From positions 169,632 through 185,247 of the forward strand of contig MU006240.1 in the NCBI GenBank assembly GCA_010093685.1: 15,616 nucleotides of DNA. The letters run 5' to 3'. Positions 7,839 through 15,440 of the stretch are shown one piece after another (the first letter of the stretch is position 1; the number at the start of each line of letters is the position of its first letter). The notes under the pieces are model-generated. The model was given only the letters and a program-made list of their open reading frames with translations, was not told the DNA's origin and searched no databases. This DNA comes from Ophiobolus disseminans (lineage: Eukaryota > Ascomycota > Dothideomycetes > Pleosporales > Phaeosphaeriaceae). Position numbers and translations under genes: made by a program.

Positions 7839-8779
7839 GGCTCATGTGTACTGGATGAAGTATGCTGTGAGTAGACCTGGTGAGTCGGCTGTTAGTTTTA
7901 TAGCAAACACATGCTCGGCGCTGATGAGAATCTATCCGCATCGAAAAGTTATCGCGAGCAAATGCGAGAATTAAGGCTGTGGTGAGGTTGAATCGTAGAG
8001 GCTGAGCATATGTGGCTGCGCTAGCTAGTACCGTATCTCGCATTGCAGCCTACCGTGTGAACATTTACAAAGTGATAATAGGCTTTTCGACAAACCGCAG
8101 CCGACTGTAGAGGCAGTGCCATGTACAACGTTAGGTCCTCAGGCTTAGTTCGTTTCGGTGTTGTCAGACTCGTCGCGATCGACATCGTTACTACGATGTG
8201 CGGAGCACTCGTTATTCTGCCTTGCGATGATTGCATAGGGATGCCGAGTAGTCTTTTCTTTTACCGTCCAAGATCTGTAGAGGATGTCACAACGCTGCTC
8301 GGTGATGACCTCGGGACCTCCCGAGGTCGGGAATAAGCACGACAACGAGCATGCCTAATTGCCGCACAGTCTCTCTACAACGGCCGATATCACCCCTGTG
8401 TCGAATTTCTGTCAGCTTCTGTGTCGATGTGACTTGTATAACGGTGGTCTGAGCATGAGCGGCGAACCTTGAAGTCTCTGAGAATTGAAGATGTTTGCAA
8501 TCGCGGAATTGTTGCGCGTCACCAATCGCTCGCTTACCCATTGATTCCCTAACGATTTGGTCAGCAATGCGGGCGGCAGCCATCCCTTCCGTTGCCGAGA
8601 CACCGACTTCATACACATTTGCAATCAACCGCCCAGCTGCAATTAGCTCCGGCGGCTGTAAACAATCTTTCTTGCCCAGTCATGGCAATGATTTTAACCT
8701 TCCGAGGACTAGACCATCTTATCAAAGCACGCTGGCACTCGCTGTAGTGCTGCTGTAACAATAACGAACCCATCACGTC
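7839..8779. other. Intergenic region between divergent genes, one doubtful small ORF
   Basis: About 940 bp separate two divergently transcribed genes, so both promoters should lie here. I see no clear TATA box. On the - strand, 8287-8628 is open for 113 codons, with a helix-like start (NVYEVGVSATEGMAAARIAD). A GTAAGC donor and an ATTCTCAG acceptor would define a 60-nt in-frame intron within it. No family is recognised and the later part is not convincingly protein-like, so I do not call it a gene. Other short frames here look accidental. Confidence 0.4.
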
Positions 8780-9857
8780 ATGGCCCTCGCCGCAAGATCC
8801 CTCCTAATCGGCTTGGTAACGGGCCTACTACTCGCGCTGTTAGCACCACAAATACTGCTGCAGTTCCAATTGCCGGAACCGACCTCACCGCTTTCCCAGT
8901 CCGACTCGATGGCGCAAGTGCTCAAAAATATTGCCAAACGTGGAGCTGGTGGCTACAAAAGGCTCTGGACCGCACCAACTATTTCGACTTCATCTCAACT
9001 GCAGCCAGCAACTCTACCGCAGAAACACTCTTCATTCTCCACCAGCACCGCAAAGATGTCCAACCAAAAGTCTTTCATTGACGCCGTCAAGGAGCGCCGC
9101 ACCATCTACCAGCTCAACAAGGAAGCTCCCATCTCGGACAAACAGATCTCTGAGATCGCCGAGAAAGCCATCCTCCACGTTCCCTCCAGCTTCAACTCCC
9201 AGTCCACCCGTCTTGTTGTTCTCTTGAACAAGGACCATGAGACCTTCTGGGAGTTCACCGCCGAGGTCCTGAAGACAATGGTTCCCGAGGACCAGTTCCC
9301 GCAAACCGAGCAGAAGCTGAACGGCTTCAAGGGCGCGTACGGAACCGTAAGTTTCGAATCATTTCTTTCTGTGGGGATGTCCTGTTGAGCAAGTATCCCG
9401 AGTGTGTCGTGGAGCTTCCAAAACTCGAAGCTTGGGACTGCCCCGCCGTGCATGAAGGCAGCCCCCACATCCCGAGGTCGCTGCCTCACCGCCCAACAAA
9501 CGTACCACGAAACTAACACAAGACGCACAGATTCTGTTCTACGAGGATCCTGAGCCCGTCGAGAACCTGCGAAAGGCCTTCCCTCTATATGCCCACCACT
9601 TTGGTGACTGGTCCGAGCACACCAACGCCATGCACCAGTACGCTTTATGGGTCGCGCTCGAGGCCGAGGGCTTCGGTGCCAACCTCCAGCATTACAACCC
9701 CATCGTCGACCAGAAGGTTGCTCAGCACTGGAGCATTCCCCTCGAGTGGAAGCTCAGGTCCCAGTTGGTGTTCGGCGGTCGTGCCGGCGAGGCGGGCGAG
9801 AAGAAGTTCCAGGAGACGCACGGCAAGAGGCTGTTCGTGCACGGCGCGAAGGAGTAA
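8780..9857 (+). CDS. Nitroreductase family protein (HBN1/FRM2-like), one intron
   Basis: Exons are 8780-9346 and 9531-9857, giving 297 aa from the first Met. The catalytic part begins at the internal Met at 9056 (205 aa, the usual family length). RRTIYQLNKE and HVPSSFNSQSTRLVVL are the FMN-contacting N-terminal motifs, ILFYEDPEPVENL follows, and ALEAEGFGANLQHYNP with WSIPLEWKLRSQLVFG closes the fold. The family holds FMN-dependent NAD(P)H oxidoreductases; yeast members are tied to lipid signalling and oxidative stress. The first 92 residues are extra: a hydrophobic helix (about 6-28), then from Met44 (8909) a basic, Ser/Thr-rich stretch ending SSFSTSTAK that resembles a mitochondrial presequence. 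Three starts are thus possible, and the start at 9056 has the best -3 base (A). The family call is firm; the N-terminus is not. Confidence 0.85.
9347..9530 (+). other. Intron of the nitroreductase gene (184 nt, phase 0)
   Basis: The donor GTAAGT follows the codons for YGT, and the acceptor GCACAG is followed by ATTCTGTTCTAC (ILFY). A branch-site-like AACTAACA lies at 9511-9518, 13-20 nt before the acceptor. Reading through gives a stop after 13 extra residues. Splicing joins two halves of one nitroreductase fold. Confidence 0.9.
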
Positions 9858-10806
9858 GATAGCATTATACCACATAATTGAGATAGTCGATTGCGCAATG
9901 CGTACACGAGTTTGAAGATATGCAATGCTCTTTCCGCAGTGACCATGAGTGCGTGTTTCTGATTGCTGCTGTGCCAGCAGCGCCCTCCCCATGGCCTTGC
10001 CAGTCTGTACCTGCCTTTTTTCTTTCCTTAACAGAATGCAATGAAAGCATGAGTGGCAACACGATGCAATTGTTGCGGCTCCACGCGATGCGACAGCCTT
10101 TAGCTACGCTAATGGCTAGCTGAATTAGGGATTCGTGTCATCGGAAGAGGCGGACTTCAGAATCGCCGACAGGACGGGCCCCTTCCTTCCACACCTGCCA
10201 TTCTATCTCGTTGCACACTCAATCCGGAGCGCTTTGTTTCTGTACGTTCGCCTAAATTTGCATTCGCACGACGGTGACTCTCCTCCTGCTACCACCTGTC
10301 GTTGGACCTCTCCCCGTCGACCTGGCAAAAGGGGACGGGTCGCCGCCGTCTCATTCAATCAGAACCCCAGGCTTCGAATGCACAGCTCCATCCGAAACAT
10401 CTGCTCATGATATCCGACCACTTAGGGCGCAGAAGTCGGTCTCGCATGTGTTCATGCGCCAGCCGACTGAGGAAGCTCAATGGCCACAGTCATCAATTCC
10501 CCGCGTCGATCGCCGCGTAGCTGCAGCAAAGCTTGTCTGCTTTTAGGCTTATCTTGGGATTTCATATTAAACATCTACGACGTACCAGTGTAATGGGTAG
10601 CAGCTTCCTGGAGGCGACATTGCCCCGTGGGAGGTTAAGTCGCGTAAGGCAGGTGTGTTTGGTTCGCCGTGACATGCAAACGCGCAAGCGTACCAGATGC
10701 ATCACCGGCTCCACGGCTCTACTTGTCAGGTATAAGTAACCCTGGGCCCACGGTATTTCTATTGTCCTCTTGAATTTGCGTTTCGATCCTCTGCTACTCT
10801 CTTGCC
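9858..10806. other. Intergenic region between the nitroreductase and carboxypeptidase genes
   Basis: About 950 bp. Several + strand frames of 65-91 codons (10135-10410, 10274-10546, 10533-10739) overlap one another in different frames, lack recognisable motifs, and have Arg/Ser/Pro-rich compositions typical of chance ORFs. The first part should hold the nitroreductase 3' UTR and the last part the carboxypeptidase promoter (see 10731). No other structure is seen. Confidence 0.5.
10731..10737 (+). promoter_or_regulatory. TATA-like box upstream of the carboxypeptidase gene
   Basis: TATAAGT stands 70-76 bp before the start codon, a plausible core-promoter position for a fungal gene with a short leader. 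The leader between them is C/T-rich just before the ATG (CTCTTGCCATG). Confidence 0.45.
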
Positions 10807-12165
10807 ATGAAGCTCCTTGGTGCCACTCTCACCTCACTAGGCCTTGCATCGGCTGCCTCGGTCACAAAGAAGGTGAATTACGACGATTGGAAGGTGTACC
10901 GCGTCAATGTTGGAGCCAACGCTACCCAATTCAACGATTTGGTAAACAGCCTGCAATTAGAGCTATGGAAAGGGAAGCCTTCGTCTAGCAACGTTGTCGA
11001 CGTCATGGTTCCTCCGTCGCAAGTTCAGGATTTCGAATCATCTACGGGCGGCATCGAGACCAAAGTCATGCACGACAATCTTGGCGTATCTATTGCCGGC
11101 GAGGAGAGCTTTGGTGTCTATGCTGGTAGATTAGCCCAGAGTTTACAATAGATGGGCACAGCCGCTAACGGAGAAGATTCAGCCGGCCTTGCCCCGAACA
11201 GCACATGGTTCAGCTCGTATCATCCAATCGCGGACCATCACAAGTGGATCGATGACCTTGCCGCGGCGTATCCCACGAACGCAGAGGTCGTCTCCGCGGG
11301 CAAGTCGGTAGAGGGACGAGACATAAAGGGTGTACACATCTGGGGTAGCGGTGGTAAAGGGTCGAAGAGGGGCGTAGTGTGGCATGGCACGGTACATGCG
11401 CGAGAATGGATCACAACGATGTAAGTCCTTCCTCGTGTGTTGATCGGGAGCGCGTGCTAATTGAGCAGGGTCGTTGAGTACGCAGCATACCAGCTCCTTT
11501 CATCATCCGACCCTGCGACTGCGGCGTTCAAGGACGCATACGACTTCTACATCTTCCCCATTGTCAACCCGGATGGCTTCGCCTTTTCGCAAAGTAGCGA
11601 TCGCATGTGGCGCAAGAACAGGCAGAATACCCCAACTGCAAGCTGTGTTGGACGTGACATCAACCGGAACTGGCCCAACCACTGGGATCAACGTGGTGGA
11701 GCTAGCACGTCACCCTGCGCACAAGACTACAAGGGCCCTTCAGCAGCCGATGGCGTCGAAACGAAGGCTTTGAAAGCACAGCTCGATAGCATAGCGGCAG
11801 GCAAAGGTGTTCAGCTCTACATGGACATCCACTCCTATTCGCAGCTCTGGATGTACCCCTACGGCTATACTTGCTCCGGTGCAATCCCAGAGGCGGCAAA
11901 GAACCAGAACCTTACCGAGGGCGCCATCGCAGCCGTAAAAGCTGTGCACGGTACAGTCTTCGAGGGCGGACCGATTTGCAACACCATCTACCAGGTCAGC
12001 GGAAGTAGCGTGGATTATGCGTTCGAAAACGCAAAAGTATCCTACAGCATGACGGTTGAGCTGAGAGACACTGGCCGCTATGGTTTCATCTTACCACCAG
12101 AGCAGATCGTGCCGTCTGCCGAGGAGATGTGGGCAGGACTGAGCTACTTACTGAAGAATATGTAA
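10807..12165 (+). CDS. Secreted metallocarboxypeptidase A (peptidase M14A), two introns
   Basis: Exons are 10807-11125, 11183-11420 and 11469-12165, giving 417 aa. It removes C-terminal, probably hydrophobic, residues from peptides outside the cell. A signal peptide (about 1-17, ending ASAAS) is followed by an activation propeptide (about 20-105) and the catalytic domain from about 110. Zinc ligands are H178 and E181 (HAREW) and H307 (DIHSYSQ). The catalytic base is E383 (VELRDTG). Substrate-binding residues are R234, N251-R252 (DINRNW) and Y360. Val367 stands where bovine CPA has Ile255, so CPA-like rather than CPB-like specificity is expected. C245/C269 match the CPA disulfide; C321/C356 may be another. 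An in-frame TAG at 11149 lies within intron 1, so the gene is intact when spliced. It converges with the cysteine-rich gene downstream. Confidence 0.93.
11126..11182 (+). other. Intron 1 of the carboxypeptidase gene (57 nt, removes a stop)
   Basis: The donor is GTAGAT, GCTAAC at 11164-11169 is a consensus branch site, and the acceptor is ATTCAG 13 nt further on. The length is a multiple of three and phase 1. Splicing gives ESFGVYAAGLAPNSTWF, which joins the propeptide to the usual start of the mature domain. Left unspliced, the frame meets TAG at 11149-11151. No shorter GT-AG option has both a branch site and a plausible length. Confidence 0.8.
11421..11468 (+). other. Intron 2 of the carboxypeptidase gene (48 nt)
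   Basis: The donor is GTAAGT, a branch-like GCTAAT is at 11456-11461, and the acceptor is GAGCAG. Splicing in phase 2 gives REWITTM-VVEYAAYQLL, continuous with the M14 fold just after the first zinc motif. Confidence 0.92.
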
Positions 12166-12468
12166 ATGCAGTAAGCTTGTAGTTACACAGCCATCGGCGG
12201 CTGCTATATCAATCCTGGCTCGTGGTGCCACTATGCGTGTCATTCAAACCTGTTCTCACTCCGCATCACAAAGTTACTTGAGTCTCACATTTTCATACAT
12301 TCCCAGTTGTTGAGGATGTACAAGCAAGAGTTGTCAGTGTGTATTCTTTGTGGGCTCGCTATCTAGGCAAACACGATTGCCACCAAGCTGGATGTGCTCT
12401 GATTGCACATTTGCCATCTATCGAACCCCAATTACCAAGCTTCGATGCCACCGGTCCTTAGTGCGCGC
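12166..12468. other. Convergent intergenic region (3' ends)
   Basis: About 300 bp between the stop codons of the carboxypeptidase (+) and the cysteine-rich gene (-). It should hold both 3' UTRs. No ORF, repeat or hairpin stands out. Confidence 0.5.
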
Positions 12469-13173
12469 TTAGGCAAAAGCCGGAGGCTTCGCGTAAGGGT
12501 CCTTGGTAAACGAGGATGTGAGTGTAGACGGTTGAGGAGTGGGGGAAGGCAGCCCTGTGAGTGTTTGGCTCCACGTGGGCGGCGCCGGCGCTGAGGTAAC
12601 CTCTGGGTTATGGGCTGCACAGAAGATCTTGAGCGTGAATGGAGGCTCGGGCTCGGGCTCGTTCTCGTCGTAGAAGGTGCAGTGCAGGTCTCTGCCACAG
12701 TGGTGCACGACATGTACCTGCTGACCTTCCTCGCAATGAGCGATGACATCACCTAGAAAGTGGAAGTCAGTGACCGTTGTACAATGTTGTTTAGTAGCCG
12801 ACTCACCGAACTCAGACGAGGCGCAGAAGATCTCGGTACGCTCGCACTCGGACTCCAGAGCATCTTGCAGCGCAACTACGGGCGTGGGCTCAGTGGCCGC
12901 CGTGGACGTGTCGTGCGGCTCTGGTAGTGGATCATTGGAGGCGCACACGGCCCTGTTGAGAAAGGGGAGCTCGAGGCACGATTCGTTCGCCTTGCATTCT
13001 ATGAGCGTTACGGCGGGGATGCCAGGCGCGCAGAACATCCAGGACGATACACCTGAACTGGCTTTGACGCAGTTGACCTCGGCTTGCTGGTCGCACTTCA
13101 TGGGTTCGTAGCGCGCGACCTTGTCGGTGAAGGCTACGCCTAGGAGAAGGAGCATGAGGATAAGGATCTTCAT
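12469..13173 (-). CDS. Small secreted protein with two six-cysteine modules, one intron
   Basis: Exons on the - strand are 13173-12807 and 12752-12469, giving 216 aa. The signal peptide is MKILILMLLLLGVAFT. Two modules follow. Module 1 has C27-x7-C35-x12-C48-x11-C60-x5-C66-x10-C77. Module 2 has C110-x6-C117-x11-C129-x11-C141-x5-C147-x19-C167. An acidic EPEPEPP run interrupts the last loop, and a Pro/Thr/Ser-rich tail (about 175-216) ends the protein. The same module occurs once in the neighbouring gene at 13653. The spacing recalls cysteine-knotted chitin-binding modules such as CBM19, but that is only a resemblance. A role in the cell wall or as an effector is inferred from size, secretion and cysteines. 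The start is the only Met giving a signal peptide; a TATA box lies about 120 bp upstream. Confidence 0.8.
   Translation of the reverse strand: MKILILMLLLLGVAFTDKVARYEPMKCDQQAEVNCVKASSGVSSWMFCAPGIPAVTLIECKANESCLELPFLNRAVCASNDPLPEPHDTSTAATEPTPVVALQDALESECERTEIFCASSEFGESATKQHCTTVTDFHFLGDVIAHCEEGQQVHVVHHCGRDLHCTFYDENEPEPEPPFTLKIFCAAHNPEVTSAPAPPTWSQTLTGLPSPTPQPSTLTSSFTKDPYAKPPAFA
12753..12806 (-). other. Intron of the two-module cysteine-rich gene (54 nt, in frame)
   Basis: On the - strand the donor is GTGAGT and the acceptor TTTCTAG, with a CTGAC branch-like site 17-21 nt before the end. It has no stop and its length is a multiple of three, so reading through also looks open. Splicing is preferred because it makes module 2 match module 1 and the neighbour's module. 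Retention would add 18 residues, including an extra Cys, between the second and third cysteines. Confidence 0.75.
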
Positions 13174-13652
13174 GTTGGGCTGGTATGTCTTGAAGTGTAT
13201 TGAAGATTGGTGTGGCTGCTTAGTTTAGGTCAAGGATATGTGGAGGGGATCGGGTTGGAGGATTCGCGGCAATGTGCGAGGTGAGTCGCTGTTTATATGG
13301 CCATCTGGAGTGGCCGTTACGAATCAATTCACATCAGTGCTTCAAGCGCAAATTGCCGTTTGGTCACGAGTCAATGGCACTGGGTAAGATCAATGTAGAT
13401 GGGAAAGTCAAACATCGTCCATGTTGTTTTCACATGAGATATTTGATGCTACTGAGATAATCTCAGTATTGGAAGAACCTTTCTTGGCCGTTGCGTATCC
13501 AAATTCCATTCGCTATGATGTCATGCCCGCCAAGTGTCTAGCCTTTCACCGAGCCCTCTCATCGGCACGCTCAGTCCTGGATAGAGCCGACAGCTTCTTC
13601 AAGGTCAGTATTCATTATAGTAGGGTAATCAATCGAAGGCGCGCTTACAGGT
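13174..13652. other. Intergenic region between the two cysteine-rich genes
   Basis: About 480 bp containing the leader and promoter of the two-module gene and the 3' UTR of the single-module gene, both on the - strand. A + strand frame at 13421-13732 runs into the antisense of the neighbour and has no recognisable content. No repeat joins the two genes outside their coding parts. Confidence 0.5.
13292..13297 (-). promoter_or_regulatory. TATA box of the two-module cysteine-rich gene
   Basis: On the - strand the sequence reads CCATATAAACAG, a canonical TATAAA about 120 bp before the start codon at 13173. The leader between them is C/A-rich, as is usual for fungal 5' UTRs. Confidence 0.55.
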
Positions 13653-13949
13653 TTAGTCTGAGGTGGCCTCGATCTCAGTGGCTTCAAGGCGATGTTCTTT
13701 TGCCCAAGTGCAGTGAGGGCTGGGGTCTTTGATGCAGCGCTCGTAGGAGCGACAGTCCTGGATCAATTTCCACATACCATTGGTGCACTGGAAGACACCT
13801 CCGTCCGTGCCATCGTCGTTCGCGGCACCGCAGATGAGCTCGCCCTCATTGCAGGCAGCTGGCAAGGTGGCATCGTCGCGCGGGATGACAGAGGCAAAGG
13901 CGATAGAGAAGAGACTCAGAAGAGTGGAAATGTAGGTGATGAGCTTCAT
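13653..13949 (-). CDS. Small secreted cysteine-rich protein, single six-cysteine module, 98 aa
   Basis: I start at the Met at 13949 rather than the upstream Met at 14054, because it yields a clean signal peptide (MKLITYISTLLSLFSIAFA) and sits after a typical CA-rich leader. The mature protein of about 79 residues contains one module: C33-x6-C40-x14-C55-x10-C66-x5-C72-x7-C80. Its core reads FQCTNGMWKLIQDC, with an aromatic after the third Cys as in carbohydrate-binding modules. The C-terminal tail is acidic (EATEIEATSD). The cysteine pattern matches both modules of the next gene on the same strand, so the two are probably paralogues from a local duplication. Function unknown; a candidate effector or wall-binding protein. 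No intron is needed. Confidence 0.8.
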   Translation of the reverse strand: MKLITYISTLLSLFSIAFASVIPRDDATLPAACNEGELICGAANDDGTDGGVFQCTNGMWKLIQDCRSYERCIKDPSPHCTWAKEHRLEATEIEATSD

Positions 13950-14757
13950 GATGTTGGTTTTGTGGGTATTGTTGGATCGGATCGTTGTGATGAAGTAATG
14001 TAGAGTAGAAGTGTGATTGAAGGTTAGCGTGTTGTTGGTGAGATGAAGAAGCAAGATAGATAAAATAGCAGAGGGTTTGTTGAAGTAGTGTCTTGCAGAC
14101 GGCAGATAATGGCACTAAGAGGCAAAAACGTGGTAAGAGCGAGGTAAAAGAAGTAAGGAAGCGGAGAGGCTGCAATTCTAGAGTCGCCTTCACCACCCGT
14201 TCAGTCCCAACGAGTACGAAATGACCGTCTCTCACCTATTGTGACCCTCTGTAGCTAGGATATAAGAGAAACCTGCTGTTACTGTCTAGGAAAGCCTTAC
14301 TTTACCTAACCACAGGACTTTACAAGACCCGAATAAGTGTAAGAGTTGAATACAGACCCGACGTCGCCCAGGGCCGGGCAATTCATGTAGAAACGTTAGA
14401 CACCGTCAGAAATCAACAGTTCTGAGGTTTGGGAGCATTTCTTAAATAAACCAATGAAAATCTAGAGGAACTAAAACTTGCTAGACGCTCACGGATCGTA
14501 CATCGTGTAAAGTGTTCACTGTGATCATATTGATGGAGAGTGTTGAGAATACAGTCCGTAAGTGACTTAGTAGTATAAGGAGGAGGAACAGTTACGTGAT
14601 GGGTGGCACGTGCATTTGGGTCCTAGCGCAAGCTTAGGCAGAGCTGTACATAGACATGATCTTCTCACTCGTGAATAGTTCCTTAGTTAACACAATACTA
14701 ATTGTACCACCACTACCGTTGTGCCTGAGTAGAAGCTCTCCATTAGGTAGCTATACT
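13950..14757. other. Leader/promoter of the 98-aa gene and gene-free DNA
   Basis: From 13950 to about 14060 is the CA-rich leader of the - strand gene. Beyond it, to the MITE, I see no gene. A TATA-like ATATAAGAG (about 14260) and a stretch with two ACGTG words (14590-14615, ACGTGATGGGTGGCACGTG) resemble LTR or promoter pieces but have no partner in the window. Base composition slides from gene-like to AT-rich towards 14757. Confidence 0.45.
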
Positions 14758-15151
14758 ACTACTAACTAGGCTGGTAAATTGGGTCTCCACATCGGGTAGC
14801 TAAAACCGCAATAGCTCTACGAGTACTCAACCAAATTAGACGATTTATAGTTCATTTTGTAGCCCTAGTATAGGTCTATAATACTGTTATATAGTGTTTT
14901 GTTATACATCCAATACCGCAAAAGCTATTTGGGTTCGGAGTTTTATGTGGAGACCCAATGTTTCAGATTTGGGTACCTAAATAACTTTTGCAGTACTAGA
15001 CTTATCACAGAAAATTTTATAGCGAAATTATAGAGCTACATTAGGGCTACAAAAATCACTATAGATTGTCTAATTTGGTTGGGTACTCGTAGAGATATTG
15101 CGGTTTTAGCTTCCCGATGTGGAGACCCAATTTACCAGCCTACTACTAACG
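14758..15151. mobile_element. MITE B: 374-bp fold-back element (14768-15141) with 10-bp target duplications
   Basis: The element starts AGGCTGGTAAATT and ends AATTTACCAGCCT, a perfect 13-bp inverted terminus. It is flanked by ACTACTAACT (14758-14767) and ACTACTAACG (15142-15151), which match at nine of ten bases. The inverted repeat runs through almost the whole length: each arm is about 170-180 bp and they differ mainly near the centre, so the single strand could fold into one long hairpin. The word GGGTCTCCACAT near each end (14781-14792, and inverted at 15117-15128) appears a third time in the middle (inverted at 14945-14956). No ORF. The first 12 bases and the duplication length match MITE A, while the interiors are unrelated. 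Confidence 0.8.
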
Positions 15152-15159
15152 TACCTCAT

Positions 15160-15224
15160 AAGCGAGCTGATCATACAAGCGAGCTGATCATACAAGCGAG
15201 CTGATCATACAAGCGAGCTGATCA
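15160..15224 (+). repeat. 17-bp tandem minisatellite, 3.8 copies
   Basis: AAGCGAGCTGATCATAC is repeated perfectly three times from 15160, 15177 and 15194, with a fourth partial copy from 15211. The unit includes TGATCA. There are no unique spacers, so it is not a CRISPR-like array. Confidence 0.85.
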
Positions 15225-15440
15225 CTCTGCTAAGACTCTACTAAAACTACAACTGCCTATAGTACAGTCGCAATGAGCTAACAACAAAACAACCTAATAG
15301 CTATAAAAGAAGCTTAATTACAGACTGCGCTTCTAGCTATCTAACGCGACGCAACGCGCTGCGGCTATCTATAATGTCTCTTAGAAAGTACAATTAGTAC
15401 TAGACGCGCTAGAACACCTTTTCAACGCAATTGCACGGCC
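15225..15440. other. Non-coding DNA between the minisatellite and the LINE 3' end
   Basis: AT-rich, RIP-like sequence with a CG-containing patch (about 15340-15365). No ORF or recognised repeat. It borders directly on the A-tail of the - strand LINE, so it is that LINE's target site. Confidence 0.4.

Noticed and set aside
9106..9992. Long - strand frames opposite the nitroreductase (9106-9528, 9645-9992)
   Set aside because: They are antisense shadows of exons with strong codon bias and cross the intron; no recognisable protein motif.
10135..10739. Cluster of + strand frames between the nitroreductase and carboxypeptidase
   Set aside because: They overlap in different frames, show no motif, and none has intron or promoter signals that would favour it.
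11152..11424. A separate gene starting at the ATG right after TAG 11149
   Set aside because: It is in frame with the upstream carboxypeptidase frame and encodes the start of the same catalytic domain. A 57-nt intron explains the stop.
13950..14054. Upstream Met extending the 98-aa secreted protein to 133 aa
   Set aside because: The extra 35 residues would bury the signal peptide and are encoded by a CA-rich stretch typical of a leader.
15160..15224. Direct repeats as a CRISPR-like array
   Set aside because: Units abut with no spacers and the genome is eukaryotic; this is a minisatellite.
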